64,000 bases of DNA from Mactra quadrangularis (Eukaryota; Mollusca; Bivalvia; Venerida; Mactridae). The stretch is taken from NCBI GenBank assembly GCA_025267735.1, contig CM046300.1, positions 31,381,322-31,445,321 on the forward strand, written 5' to 3'. Made by a program: the position numbers and the translations under genes. Under the pieces are notes generated by a model. It did not search any database, was not told where the DNA came from, and worked only from the letters and a program-made list of their open reading frames with translations. Positions 51,756 through 63,890 of this stretch are shown piece after piece (within the stretch, counting starts at the first letter, position 1; each line of letters starts with the position of its first letter).

Positions 51756-52210
51756 ATACACAAGTATCATCATTGACAGAGAATTGTGTCATAATAAGAT
51801 TTAATGAAAGCTTACAAAATACACCAATCATACAAGAGTATTGACATACAACTTGTTTATATTATGTTATTACACAGTATAATTGAAAGCAATTTTACTT
51901 TTTTTTATTTTTACATGTTTTTCATTTAATTCTATAGTATACATTGTATGTCTAAACGTAAGTCAAGGACAAGATTTGAATATTTAAGGGTGAATAGGCC
52001 ATGAATGGCATTTTGCTTTAAGGTTAAAGATATAAACAGATTGAGTATGTTCTCTCAGCCGTTATGATTCAGTGAAAAGAGTTGGAGCAGTGTTACATTC
52101 ATAAAAACTTATTCTCTACTTATGAAAATGAAGAAAGTCAAGCAATCGTCCATATGTAAACAATAAATACAGTGTAAAAAACTCATCATTACAACACTCA
52201 GTCTAAGAAA

Positions 52211-52356
52211 TTAGCGTGTGTCTGGATGCTCAGTACAACTACTTTTTAGTTTGAGCAACCAATTTTTGTAGTTCGTAGATTTTTGGTTGCCTAAAAGAAA
52301 TTGTTGTATGCCCAAACTGAAGTGGTTGTCCCTGGTAACCGGACACACCTAATTTT
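52211..52356. repeat. Small MITE-like repeat
   Basis: TTAGCGTGTGTCTGG and CCGGACACACCTAA form inverted ends; internal GGTTGCC and GGTTGTCC strings. It overlaps the downstream flank of RAB5IF. Confidence 0.4.
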
Positions 52357-52625
52357 GTAGACTGTATTATACATGGCTTTTCAGTCCAATAAAAGATAAC
52401 AGATAATCTATCATTATTATTTACACATATTATGATACAACTAACAGGAGCAATGACATAAATAAAACACAAAATGCATGAACACATAATGTAGATAAGT
52501 TTGCTGCAAGTTTCTTCCTGTGGTTTACTACTTCATATAATCATAATGATGTTTATATAACAGTGTATAAAAAAGTGAAATTTAATGTTCAATATCTCTG
52601 AGTCTATATCATTATAAATTCATTC

Positions 52626-55600
52626 CTAGGTTTCTGCATGTAATGATGAATACAGGAGAATCCATAATACCTGAAATATATATAAAATAACAAGTATTTA
52701 GATATTTAGATTTAAGCAATACACTGTCTGTGTAATGACAGAACCAAAAGTTAAGAACTTAATTTTGAAAAAATCACTTACCAATGGTATATTGCCATTG
52801 ACCTTGGTCACAAAACAAATTAAAGCGTAAAACACAGTTATTTGAAAGGGAGCTGTCAAAATGTAGGTCTACATGTAAAAACTTAGACATGTCAAAACAT
52901 AGACCAAGTGCTGGTCAAAGCATAGACTTGGGTACAATCAAAACATAGACAAATTAAAATTACTGACGAGTATATGTTTGATACAATATTATGTCTATGA
53001 TTATATTTCATGAAAAATGTCTTAATTATTGTCTTAATTATTGATAAGACAGTCTGAGTCATTATCAGCAAGAAATATTAGATTTTGATTAAAATTTGAT
53101 TCTAAAATTAGACCTCAAAGTATGATGTTCATCCAATAGGCTTGAGATGGGGAACATTATTTTCTAAAATCTGCAAATAAATGCCAAAATGAGCAACTGG
53201 AAATAGGACTAACAACAGACAGGTCCACATGATTAAAAAATAACCCCAACATTTGTAGCAAATGGGGCAGGGCTGGCGAAATAAATTGTCTATATTGTCC
53301 ATGTTGTCCCAAGGCAAGTATGGACAAGTGGATTTTTCAATAGATTTATTCAACAATGTTCATACGGACAAGTAACTTTTACAAGTCAGCCAGAGCGAAC
53401 AAGTAAACAATTTTAAGATTCCGCCGGCTCTGATGGGTAAAAACAATTTCAAGAAAGCTAGGTTGCCTAGGTTATTCTTACAAGAAATGATGAAAATGAG
53501 GTCATTAATCCTTCCTTTAATATTTCTGTTATTCCACCATATTCTTCCTCGTCTACTTTTTGAAAACTTGTAAAATATATATATGTTATAATGACATTTA
53601 CTGCAAAAAATCTGAAAAAAAAAGTTTATAATTTATGATTATTATTTTCCAAATAAAATACTAGCAGTATTTGAATTGTAGTCTTGCACTTGGCATAATT
53701 GTAGTTAGAAAGTAGGAAAGATACAAGTTAAACCTTTCTGTAAAGCACTCATTCAGAGCTATAAAACAATATAATTTTTACAATAACATCAGACAAATTC
53801 TGACAAAACATTAAAATTGGTGCGAGAATCGGAGGTTGCTATTGAATGCATGTTCAGTAAGTTAAAAATAAGTAAATATTACATTAGGATACAGAATTAT
53901 AACTACTGAGCTCATTGACCAAGAAATGTGACTAAGGTCAAGAGGAGAGTGAATTTCTAACCAGTGCAACAGGTTAATGCTTCCCTCCAGGTCTAAGATA
54001 CCTTTGTCTTCTAGGTATGTGTAGACTGGCAGGAATCAGCAGAAAACTAAAACAACAAAGTATCTATAAAAATTGAAAAACCTAACAGAATATGGACATA
54101 TTTTTTCTACATAGCGGCTGATTCACGAAACTAGTTTTCTTGGACCATATTCATGATATTCAAGCTACAACAAAATCACCATTCACAAGGAGTAACCTGT
54201 CACATATTTGAAATCAGGTTTCTTTATATCTAAATTCATTAAAAATAGCTATTACATATAGACTGGGTTTTAACAAGGTAAAAAACAATAGCACTTACAG
54301 TCCTAAACCAAGAATTCCTTTCAAAGGAAGCAAACCCCATATCAAACCAAGTACAATACCCATTATTTGTCGCATCCAGTAAATGACATCTAAAAACTCA
54401 TCCTGAAAAAAAGTTTTACATATCAACTATCAAGCCAAACTTAAACGCAATAATGGAAATGTTCAGAATGTTATATAATAAACCATACATGTGTAGTATA
54501 AAATAAATGTATTATATTATATATAAATCATGTAAAATGTGAACTTCTGTTGGTTCAGCTAATGTACCATTATGATACTTCAATACAATAGCACATTACA
54601 CTACAATAGCAGGATTGTAAACAAAAAAACAATACTGCTTAGCAATCCCAGTTTGAGTACTTGAATTTGAAGTACAAGAATTTGCATAAAAACTTTAAAG
54701 TAACAATTTAGTTGAAGTACAAAAGGGACATAAATTACTTGAAATAAAGGCTAGAGTTAATTAACTTGATGTTTGACCACCAATAGTAACCCAATTTAAA
54801 ATGAATCCCTTCAGTAGTTATTCTGATAAAAAGTTGTACCAAATCATAAGCAAGAAGTGTTATGTTGACACACAACTGAATACGGTAGTCCTACTTTTCT
54901 CCAGTATTAGTCATAGAAAAACAAAAACAAAATGTAAGCTGCTAAGCCCATAGGCGGATCCAGGGGGCAGACCTTGTATACACCCCCCACTTGAAATTGC
55001 ACAAGCAAAATGTTTTTTCTATCACGAAATATGATATTTATCAAAAATAAATATGCATAATTTCAACTTCTTTAACCTTAGTAAAAGCCGCAAGCCGACA
55101 TCAACTTCCAGGGCGGACGGTGCCTCCAAACAACTAAGATGTCTTGAAAATGATCTCTCAATCAAAGGTTTAATAATATGTCAAAAATATTTGCACGCTA
55201 CACATGCAATGAATTACAAGACTGGGAGTATTGTAATACAATGGCAAAACAATGCACAAAAATTCCTTGCTGATTGTTTTTTCACACATCATGTCATGTG
55301 GTGCATGGCAAGTAAAATTGAGTAATTGCTCAATTCAAATTCTGTATTTTAATTAGGCTGATTTTTTATAAAATAAATTAGTTTAAAAAATAAGCATTTC
55401 TTTTACTTTTTGATATTAAAGTGTTTACACATTAAAAAGGCAAACTAGATGTACCGGCATCCACCGTAAAAAGCTTATGTCTCTAATACAGGACGCACTG
55501 CAAAATGAATCAGTGAGTTTAAATATTATTTGACTGGTTTTCGCACTATATACAGGGTTCGTACAGACTTGCTGACCTAAAATTCCATGATTTTTCCATG

Positions 55601-58238
55601 ACTTTTCCATGATAAATTTCAATTTTCCATGACCATGATATCAAATTTCATCTGTTTAACAACACCAGTCCTCAATATGGTAAAGAAAAAACATGATTTG
55701 AACACGAAACTAAGCCAAGGTTGAGAAAACGGAAGTAGCCCAACTGGTGTCGCAACAATTAATTTGTACCTGTGAGAAAAATATAGCTAGGTGTAACACA
55801 ACTAAATCCCCATTTCAAACGCCATTGTTGTATAACGTAGACGCATTTTAGTTAAATAGTACATTTTTACTTTAAGCGAATAATACTCTGCAAATTAAAT
55901 AATTCAAGGATATTTATTAGAAATTCCATGATTCTTTTGTGAAATTCCATGATAATTCCCTGATAAATTACCAAATTTCAGAATTCCCTGAGTTTTCCAT
56001 GATTTCTTAAAAAAAAAAACGATTTTCCATGACTTTTCCAGGTCTGTACGGATTAGGGACAAAACGGACCATGAGACGAAACGGACCATGCCAAAACGGA
56101 CCAAAGTAGGGACGAAACGGACCATATTTGTGGGACAAAACGGACCATTTTCGGGACAAAACGGACCATAAGAAAAAATATAATCATTATTATTATAAAT
56201 CATTATGTGCATGATTAATAACATCATATATATCTTTTATGTCTTAGTATAATTAAATTGTGTGTAAATAGTAATTAAAATAGCTTCAATAGTGAAAACA
56301 GTTTTCGTGTTGTTTGTGCGTTGTTTTTAAGCTATACTGTGTCCTCCTCGGGACAAAACGGACCATTGTCGAGACAAAACGGACCATAAGAAAAAATATA
56401 ACCATTATTATTATAAATCATTATGTGTGTGATTAATAACATCATATATAGTTTATGTCTTAGTGTAATTAAATTGTGTGTAAATAGTAATTAAAATAGG
56501 CTCAATTGTGATTGACAGTTTGTGTGTTGTTTGTGCGTTGTGTTGAAGCTTTTCTGTGCCGTTTCTTTGAGCTAATTAGCTAATACATCAGAGTGATTTA
56601 ACTTGTTCCAGATAGCTATTCTGTGTCCTCATCGGCGTTTCCTTGAGCTAAGTAGCTAATAGATCAGAGCGATTTAATTTGAAGTTGCTTTTATATAGTC
56701 CAGCACAGGTTCCTTCCTATGTACTGCACGCCTCATATAACTCTGGGAAATGATTATATGATGACAAACTTGTTCCAGATAAATCATAATTACTAATACG
56801 CACAGTTACACAGATCATTCTCGTACACAGAGGTTGTCATGATTTGGTTTTAATTAAAGACTAATTTGTCAATGAAAGAAACAAACAAACAATTTTATTC
56901 AATTGGGTATCATTAATTATCAAATGTAAGGATATCACTTTGAAGTCAATTATTGTCCTAAGTTTGATGTTATTTAAAAAAAAACAATGAAATAAACTAT
57001 TTTTCCATTCTAGTCAATAATTGTCATCAGTTTGGTGTTATTTAAGATAAGAAGTTTTCCATGAAAAAAACAAACAAACAAAAAATAAAACAATTACTCA
57101 ATAGGTATTATTGTAATTGTTTGCAAGGGTGAAATAAAGATATGTTGTGTTTTGTTATGAAAAATATCAATATTTTACTCTTTACTACTTCAACTTTTAT
57201 TTCATTAAATCAATATATTTTTGTTTAATAATATAATATATTTTTTCTTATGGTCCGTTTTGTCCCGACAATGGTCCGTTTTGTCCCGACTATGGTCCGT
57301 TTTGTCCCACAAATATGGTCCGTTTTGGCATGGTCCGTTTTGTCCCTACTTTGGTCCGTTTTGGCATGGTCCGTTTTGTCCCGGTACCGTCTGTACGAAC
57401 CCTGTATATATATCAAAAGCGGGATGCAAAAAATCTCGATTTTTTCGTCATGAAAATACGAAGTTTTATGGGTACAAAAGGTAAGACTAATCATTGAATT
57501 ATTGCAACATGATTTGAAGTGGGGGATTTGCCTGCACATCTTCAAAATATCTGGGGTATTTTCTAACAAAGTGGAGGATTCCCGCGATCCCGCTGCCTAG
57601 AATAAACACTGTACAAGTAACATTTCCATCACAGTATCATATTAAATCAATTAAATATAATTTATATGACTGTCCTAAGTTTTCACACATTTTTTCACTC
57701 TATAATATCAGTTTGACAGGTTGGTCTAATGATTGTGCGTTAAATTAAGTTTGATGATTTGTACGTTTGATGAGTTGACTGTAAACCGGTATATGTACAA
57801 TCTGTCCCTAGTCAAATTCCTCTTTGGACAATCTTTCTCTGGACAATCTGTACCTAATCTGGGGATGGATCATCTAAACATGTTTTGATGTGACATTCAC
57901 TTAGTCTTAGAATAAAAGTTAGGTTTTGGTTTGCCTTGGAAGTCGGGGTCTAAAATGATTGATCTTCTTGAAGTTCTTCTCCCACTGTATTGAGCTGAAT
58001 CCCCTCTGGGGCATTACGCACAGAACAATGAGAAACATCTTCTAATGGCAAAGCAAACATCGATTTTTTTATCATTAGAATAAAACATTTGAATCTGATC
58101 ATCAAAACATCAATAGTAGTTTACCTTTTCTGTCCATTTTGCCTCAGCTGTAAATGCTCTTGACAATGTCTCTGAAAAAGTTGGAGCTGGGGCATCGGCA
58201 CTTTTGTCGTCTTTCCTCTTCCTGGCAGAAGTAGACAT
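52626..58238 (-). CDS. RAB5IF: RAB5IF / OPTI, ER multipass-insertion factor, 4 exons
   Basis: Small ER membrane protein (human C20orf24). With TMCO1 it forms the GEL complex of the multipass translocon; it was first named for Rab5 interaction. Exons 58125-58238, 54299-54402, 53482-53611 and 52626-52670 join in phase, giving 130 residues, about the human length. Residues 1-30 are hydrophilic and variable. The conserved core begins with AKWTEKDEFLDVIYWMRQI (about 33-51). Two membrane segments follow (LGLIWGLLPLKGILGLGL and FFAVNVIITYIYF), then the diagnostic VDEEEYGG, and a last hydrophobic stretch with LWILLY just before the stop. The start codon sits in a strong context (ACCACCATG). Exon 3 uses the upstream of two close acceptors (AG at 53612-53613); only that one keeps the frame. 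Intron 1 holds a nested transposon pair at 55553-57404. Confidence 0.95.
53273..53434. repeat. Possible hAT-like MITE in RAB5IF intron 3
   Basis: CAGGGCTGGCGAAATAAATT and AATTTTAAGATTCCGCCGG-CTCTG are imperfect inverted ends. It contains GACAAGT repeats. No clear duplication. Confidence 0.35.
55553..57404. mobile_element. hAT-like host element, split by a nested insertion
   Basis: Ends CAGGGTTCGTACAGAC and GTCTGTACGAACCCTG. Without the inserted 56051-57388 element and one duplication, it is about 505 bp. It is full of TTTTCCATGA strings in both halves. The flanks are TATATA-like on both sides. In RAB5IF intron 1. Confidence 0.65.
56051..57388. mobile_element. Foldback element with iterated GGGACAAAACGGACCAT ends, 9-bp duplication
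   Basis: Flanked by GTCTGTACG at 56042-56050 and 57389-57397. The left end has six copies of GGGACAAAACGGACCAT-type motif (56056-56169), two more lie at about 56350-56389, and the right end has seven inverted copies (57250-57385). An internal segment of about 220 bp is duplicated in tandem (56169-56350 and 56389-56590). ORFs across the ends only translate the repeat (WSVLS or MVRFVP units) and are not genes. Confidence 0.8.
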
Positions 58239-60344
58239 GGTGGTATATTAGATCTGTCTATAAAATAATCAGAGCAAATAATCGTTTTCACCCAATAGTC
58301 GAATTAACATCAAATCGGCGAAAATATGTCTTGAATTTTTACACGACGCAAGATGTTGGATGAATACAGAAGTCATCCACGTGAAAATGTTTTCTTTAAC
58401 TTTCTATTGAAGAGCTCTCTCAGACTTCAAGGTGGAACCTGTGAATTTCTTCTAATTCTTTCTTTGTCTCTCTTATTTTTACCAAAGCATATGTTAACCA
58501 CAGCTTAAATTGTAAGTGAATTTGTTAGCAACAAGTTTGCGTTCATATTTTTTCCAATTTATGTGCATTTCGTAATAATGATATTAATTTCGGACACACA
58601 ATTTTCGGATACACAATAACCAATCTTAGATTATTTTCCTTTATAATGCTCAGTATGAAACTGTACAAATGTATGTCTCTTTAAGATGGGTTTATTTCAA
58701 TAAGTGCAATCATGCTCAACATTCATATATACCTTAAATGCCTATTTCAAAAAGACTGAAAATCAGTTTTTCTTATTAAAAATTATTATCAAATGTGAAA
58801 TGACAAATGGTGATTGATCATTTTTGATGCTCTTATTCTTAATCTTATTTCATTCCTTTTAACATGTCAACTTGGTATAATAGTTTGCATAACAATTTTC
58901 TTTTTGTTCATGACTTCAGAAATGTTCATTTATTCTAAGGGCTATGTCTGTTAATCGATTTTATAAATCGTTCCGAAAATATTTACATATGAATGAAAAA
59001 GATACAATTCTCTATTAATGAATACAGTAATACAGTTGTTGTTTTTTTCCATTGAAATCATGGCTATGTATGGTAAAAAAAATATGTATAAATATATGAA
59101 TTTAGATGACAAATAATTTGTTTTTATATAATAAAAAAACTAATTCTTATGTTGCTTATCATTTAACTTTATCTGATAGTGATAAGTCAATGCCAATGGT
59201 CAGCTTTTGTCAAAGTTTTGATTTTAAGATTTTATCAAACCCTGAACTAGTCAATCCCACATTTTAATATGTCCTGACCCCGCCTTCAAAATAGCTTCCA
59301 CAGCATTGAAATTGGTGTTTTTTTATGGAATTTAGTGAATTCACTTTAGGAAAGTTGTCCCCAAAAAATGCCCTTTTTTCGTTGGCACCCCCATCACTAG
59401 ATGTCCCAGAGGGATTCTGAAGTGGGGATGTGCCCCCCTTTATTGCTGGGTTTGAAGGGTCTGCAGCACCCCTCATCCCCAGAAAAAAAATCTGGGTCAT
59501 TTAGTGCAGAGAAATGTTGCAAAATGCTGATAAGAAAACATGTTTTCTGTCTATGCAAAGAACTGGCACTTAAGACATCAATGGTGGAAAATGATGCTGA
59601 TTGAAATGCAAAGTTTGGGTTGAAAAGAGCTTTTTTGCATTTTTTGCCCTTTTATTCTGCCCCAGCATTGCCTTTGTAACTAGTATCATGTCTAAACTTG
59701 TTTTTTCTGAAAGACAGTCACTCAGGGAATAATTTGACCAAGTTGCGTATCTGTCTGTTAATAAATATTGAAAGTAGAACATCTTGAAATAGCCCTAGCA
59801 TGTTAAAAAATGCTACTTTTCACACATGTTGCAACCAGTAAAGGGTTTAGATTTATAATTTTGTTATACTGGTAATAATATTTAGATGTAGTGTAGTTTT
59901 TGTTGCCAGAAACTCTGGTCAATTTATCAAATCCTTTTCCCTATGTGAATTCAACAAACCCTGTTTAAAAATGGTATAGTCAAATCAAGGATGGACCATT
60001 TTGAATACTTTAAATCAAATTATATAATGACAATGACCTGTCAAAGTTGAAATAATATGTAACCTTACTTTAAGCTCACTAGACTAACAGATAGGTCATA
60101 CCTACATATAGTATTACCTGATAAATAACTCCACTGGATTATACCAGTTAGATCTAGATATGTAGTGGATATCCAGGGATGTTACTTAGTATTGCTCATT
60201 TAACTGTGCTCTGCATAATCTTCTGATAAAATAATGTTGGTCATGGTCAGAGATATCTAATGTTTATGTCTAATTTATATTTATATCTACTCACATGTAC
60301 ATGTACTTGAAATTTAAAGCAGTTACATCTTTGATGTAATGCTT

Positions 60345-60500
60345 TTAGTCATTGCCTTTACCCACTAGCCTGAATTCCTGGACTAGTAACAGCTTAATCC
60401 AGAGATTTAGCCTTTCCAGGAGCAGTGAGTAAGTTGACTGACTGCTGTTATTGACCTATGCAATGTGTTGCTATGGTGTTAAACACAACAAAAACAAGTA
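60345..60500 (+). repeat. Dispersed repeat, relative of 40785-40990
   Basis: Contains TTACCCACTAGCCTGAATTC, then AATCCAGAGATTTAGCC and CAATGTGTTGCTATGG. Confidence 0.5.
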
Positions 60501-60576
60501 AAAATTAATATGGGTTTTCAAAAATTACTCATTTTATAAAGTCAGGCTAGCTGAAAAAGCCTTTTACAGTTTTCTA

Positions 60577-60730
60577 TAATAAATCAGACAAATGCTTAAG
60601 AAATTTAAAGCAATGGCTGGGCTCTTGTATAATTTCAATTTTGTTGTAGTGTACTACATGTTTAATAAATCAGACAAATGCTTAAGAAACGTAAAGCAAT
60701 GACTGGGCTTTTGTATAATTTCAATTTTTG
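60577..60730 (+). repeat. Tandem duplication, about 86-bp period
   Basis: TAATAAATCAGACAAATGC through TATAATTTCAATTTT occurs twice with few differences. Confidence 0.8.
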
Positions 60731-60815
60731 TCATGCAACTTCTTTATATTAGATGTTCAAAATTATAAAGACTTTTCAGTAGTGAGTACATTTATATTTG
60801 ATGAGCGTATTTGTA

Positions 60816-60992
60816 CAGTACAATTTCTCTTGAGCAACACCCACTGAAAGGGACTAAAGTGAGTTGCTGTTTATGCGGTTGTTGCTCTGCAGAAGTTAGA
60901 TTCAATAAAAATTACACCTAAGGGAAGTAATAAAAGCTATTGTTGTGCAGAGGATTTGCACTGTAGAGGGACGCTCTGCAGAGGTTATACTG
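60816..60992. mobile_element. Pogo/Tigger-like MITE, TA duplication
   Basis: Ends CAGTACAATTTCTC and GAGGTTATACTG, flanked by TA at 60814-60815 and 60993-60994. Subterminal TTGAGCAACAC and GCTCTGCAG strings. 177 bp, no ORF. Confidence 0.5.
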
Positions 60993-61871
60993 TATTGTAT
61001 TTTTTTATAGAATCAGTCACATTTGGTCATGATTGAGTAGTTTGAAGCTAAAACAATTCCAGATGGAACATACCTTCTAAATGGACTGTTAATCTATGAA
61101 CATTTTATGTATTGAGTATTTGCCTCCTTTAAAGTGTTAAATCTGTGTCATTTCTTTCAAGTTGTTTTTTGTTCCTAGGTTAATATAAATCCTAGATATT
61201 GCCATTTTAGGCCAAGGTGGAAAAATGTATGGCTATGTAAGGTTGTATTTCTTGGCTTGAATAATATTGTTAATTTTATTAGCTATATCTGCAGCAGAAA
61301 TCCAGTTGCAAATGTTTCACAATTTATGTTGTCAAATTAATGATCTGTGAAATTAAATTTTCCAATTACTGAACACTGTTAGTGAACAAAATGGACTTAA
61401 TTAGTTGGCCAGTGTGGATTACTTTCTGCAAATTTGATTCTACATTACCTACATACTCTTTCAAAACAGTAGTGTCACTGTCATACATCCCATTCTTGTA
61501 GAAATTTGTTAATTAGCATATTTTGAAATACATGTACATTGTAGTACTACAGTAAAAATCAATTTCTAATGCATAAAATGTTTTGAAAAAGAGTTTATGG
61601 TAGTTGGATGAAACTTGGACTGATATAAATAATGATAAACTAAACTTATTTTAAGGTATTGTTATCAGGCCTTGACTGATATTGAAACCAAGTCAACTGT
61701 GTTTGTTTTCATTTTAAATAAGAATTCATTGACAGTTTATTGGTGCATGATTGCTTTGTTCTTCTTGGATTGTGACTGATTTAGGTACTGAGTTTTTTGT
61801 AATTTTGTTATTTACAAAATTCTATTGCATATTTTGTCTAACTGAAAAATAAGACTAAGAATGAAGGAAAT

Positions 61872-62353
61872 TATGGTGGCATATTTCTGCCTCCAGATAA
61901 CCACATAACTAACATGTTATTTAAGTGGTTAACTAGTTATGTAACTAGTTAACCAGTCAATTAACTAGTTAATTAAGTAGTTAACTAGTTATGGCACTAG
62001 TTATTTTTTTCAATAAATAAAAGATCATAACAGGAAATAAATGCAAGTTAGTGCCTACAACTGTCTTTCTTGTATTAGCTTACCAATTTAATGTTAAGTG
62101 ATTAACAAGTTACATAACTATTTAACCTATTAATTAACTAGTTAATTAAGTGATTATCTAGTTATGTAACTAGTTAACCACTTAACATTAAATTGGTAAA
62201 AAATACACAAAGGCAGTTGTAAGCACTAACTTGCATTTTTTTCCTGTTATGATCTTTTCTTTATTGTAAAAAATAACTAGTTACGTAACTAGTTAACCAC
62301 TTAATTAACTAGTTAGTTATGTGGTTATCTGGTGGCTGAAATATGCCACCATA
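61872..62353. mobile_element. Palindromic MITE built of TAACTAGTTA units
   Basis: Ends TATGGTGGCATATTTC and GAAATATGCCACCATA, flanked by GGAAAT at 61866-61871 and 62354-62359. The interior has about ten copies of the self-complementary TAACTAGTTA and a nested pair (CAAGTTAGTGCCTACAACTG with CAGTTGTAAGCACTAACTTG). Confidence 0.75.
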
Positions 62354-62853
62354 GGAAATAAATATAAAAAAAACATTTGAGACACATTTAAAAAAAGTGT
62401 ATTGTTTAAAACCTCAATGTATTTAGCAAAACTTTTAAGTATTAAATGTTTAATGATATTATTAAGTGTAATGAATCGAGCAGTAATATTTATTTATTTA
62501 AATTTGTCAATGAGTAATTTGATATGCATGCTCATATGACTTTCTTAATATTTATTATTTTGTCTTGGTATTCTTTGCTTTAAAATATCAACTTACAAGT
62601 TTTTGCAGTCTATTAAGTGTATAATATTCCCTTGTCAGTATTATGCATTTTCAATGCTGTATTCATTGGGTGCACTAAGTGGTTTTAAATACAGGTATTT
62701 TTTTTTTAAACTATTATACAATTTAATCTATAAATTCATTGCTTGTCTTATAGAAACAAAATTGTTCTGTAAATATAATTAATTTTATTAAAGCATCTTG
62801 TTTACAGATTTGGTTAAATCTTAATATTTTAAAGTTACTAGTCAGTGTCTGCA

Positions 62854-63248
62854 GGGCTCGACTAATGTTTTGGAAGCAACTCGTCCTGCAGGACGAGCAG
62901 CTTGGAATTTTTACTCGTCCTGCTGCAATTCAAAGTCATCCTGCACTTCACTAAAAGAAAATACAATTAATTGTTAACTTGTATGAAACAGCAACAAACA
63001 TGTTATTTGTTGTATATTGCAGCCAATTCTAGGAATGAAAAGCAATCTAATCAATGTTTTCAGATATCCAGTAATGAAATTAGCTTAATTTGCAGCGTTT
63101 TTTATAAGACTAAGTATTTAAAACTGATTATTTAATAATTTTGGCTAGAAATTTCGCTTGTCCTGCAGGAAGAGCACTACCAGAAAATCAACACGTCCTT
63201 AGTCAATTTCTATTTGTAATTACTAGCTGGCAAGTGGATTTGTTGAGC
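62854..63248. mobile_element. hAT-like MITE, CAGGGCTCGAC ends
   Basis: Opens CAGGGCTCGACTAATG and closes TTGTTGAGCCCTG, with GTCTG directly outside both ends. TCGTCCTGCAGGACGAG palindromes lie near the left end and CTTGTCCTGCAGGAAGAG near the right. Confidence 0.6.
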
Positions 63249-63379
63249 CCTGGTCTGTAATTGTGTAAAGCCAGTGAATATTTAGCTCGTCTATGTATAA
63301 TATTGTGGAGGTCTACTACTTACTGCGGTGTCGGCGTCTGCATCCATATTTCTAATTAAAGTTTTTGTGCAGTAAAATG

Positions 63380-63695
63380 TTTTTTACTATAACATTTTTA
63401 TTTCTTTAGGTATCAACTTCAAATTTTGAATAAATGTTTCTAATTATCAACCACATCTCATGTGACAAGGTTCATAACTCCAAATACATTTTATTCAGAA
63501 TTATCTCCCCTTGAACTTAGAATTTTCTGTAAAAAATATTTTTTTACTTTAACTGTTTTATTTCTTTAGATATCAACTTCAAACTTTTGATATATGTTTC
63601 ATATTATCAACCACATCTCATGTGACAAGATTCATAAATCTTTATGTAATATTTTAGAATTATCTCTCCTTGAACTTAGAATGTTTGTAAAAACT
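63380..63695 (+). repeat. Tandem duplication, about 161-bp period
   Basis: Two units share TTTATTTCTTTAG, ATCAACTTCAAA, TCAACCACATCTCATGTGAC and TTATCTCCCCTTGAACTTAG-type blocks in order. Confidence 0.75.
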
Positions 63696-63890
63696 AAGGG
63701 TACAAAGTCAGAGGAAACGTTTGTTACTTATTGCGTTTTTTACTCAAGCACCTGGAATAGTCAAGCGCCCTGTCTGTGGACAGCTCTTGTGTATATTTTA
63801 AGGCAAACTGATCTTTTACATTGTATTATGTAAACTATTCAGTGAAAGTAACAAAATGCACAAAAATCATCTTTACCATTAGTAGGATTA

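Larger units (their letters stand above)
48951..52625. other. Intergenic region between RAB5IF 3' end and PIGM 5' end
   Basis: Holds R1 copy 5 (50377-50653), a strong hairpin (51680-51755), a small inverted-end repeat (about 52211-52356) and AT-rich filler. No protein gene found. Confidence 0.6.

Noticed and set aside
54948..55330. Possible transposon end beginning TAGGCGGATCCAGGGGG
   Set aside because: It resembles a common animal repeat end, but no inverted partner (GGATCCGCC) was found nearby.
57225..57569. Overlapping ORFs with repeated WSVLS, MVRFVP or KTDH units
   Set aside because: They only translate the iterated GGTCCGTTTTGTCCC motif in several frames on both strands.
59264..59604. 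Glycine- and proline-rich ORFs on both strands
   Set aside because: No family motif, no splice support and low complexity; probably a decayed repeat.
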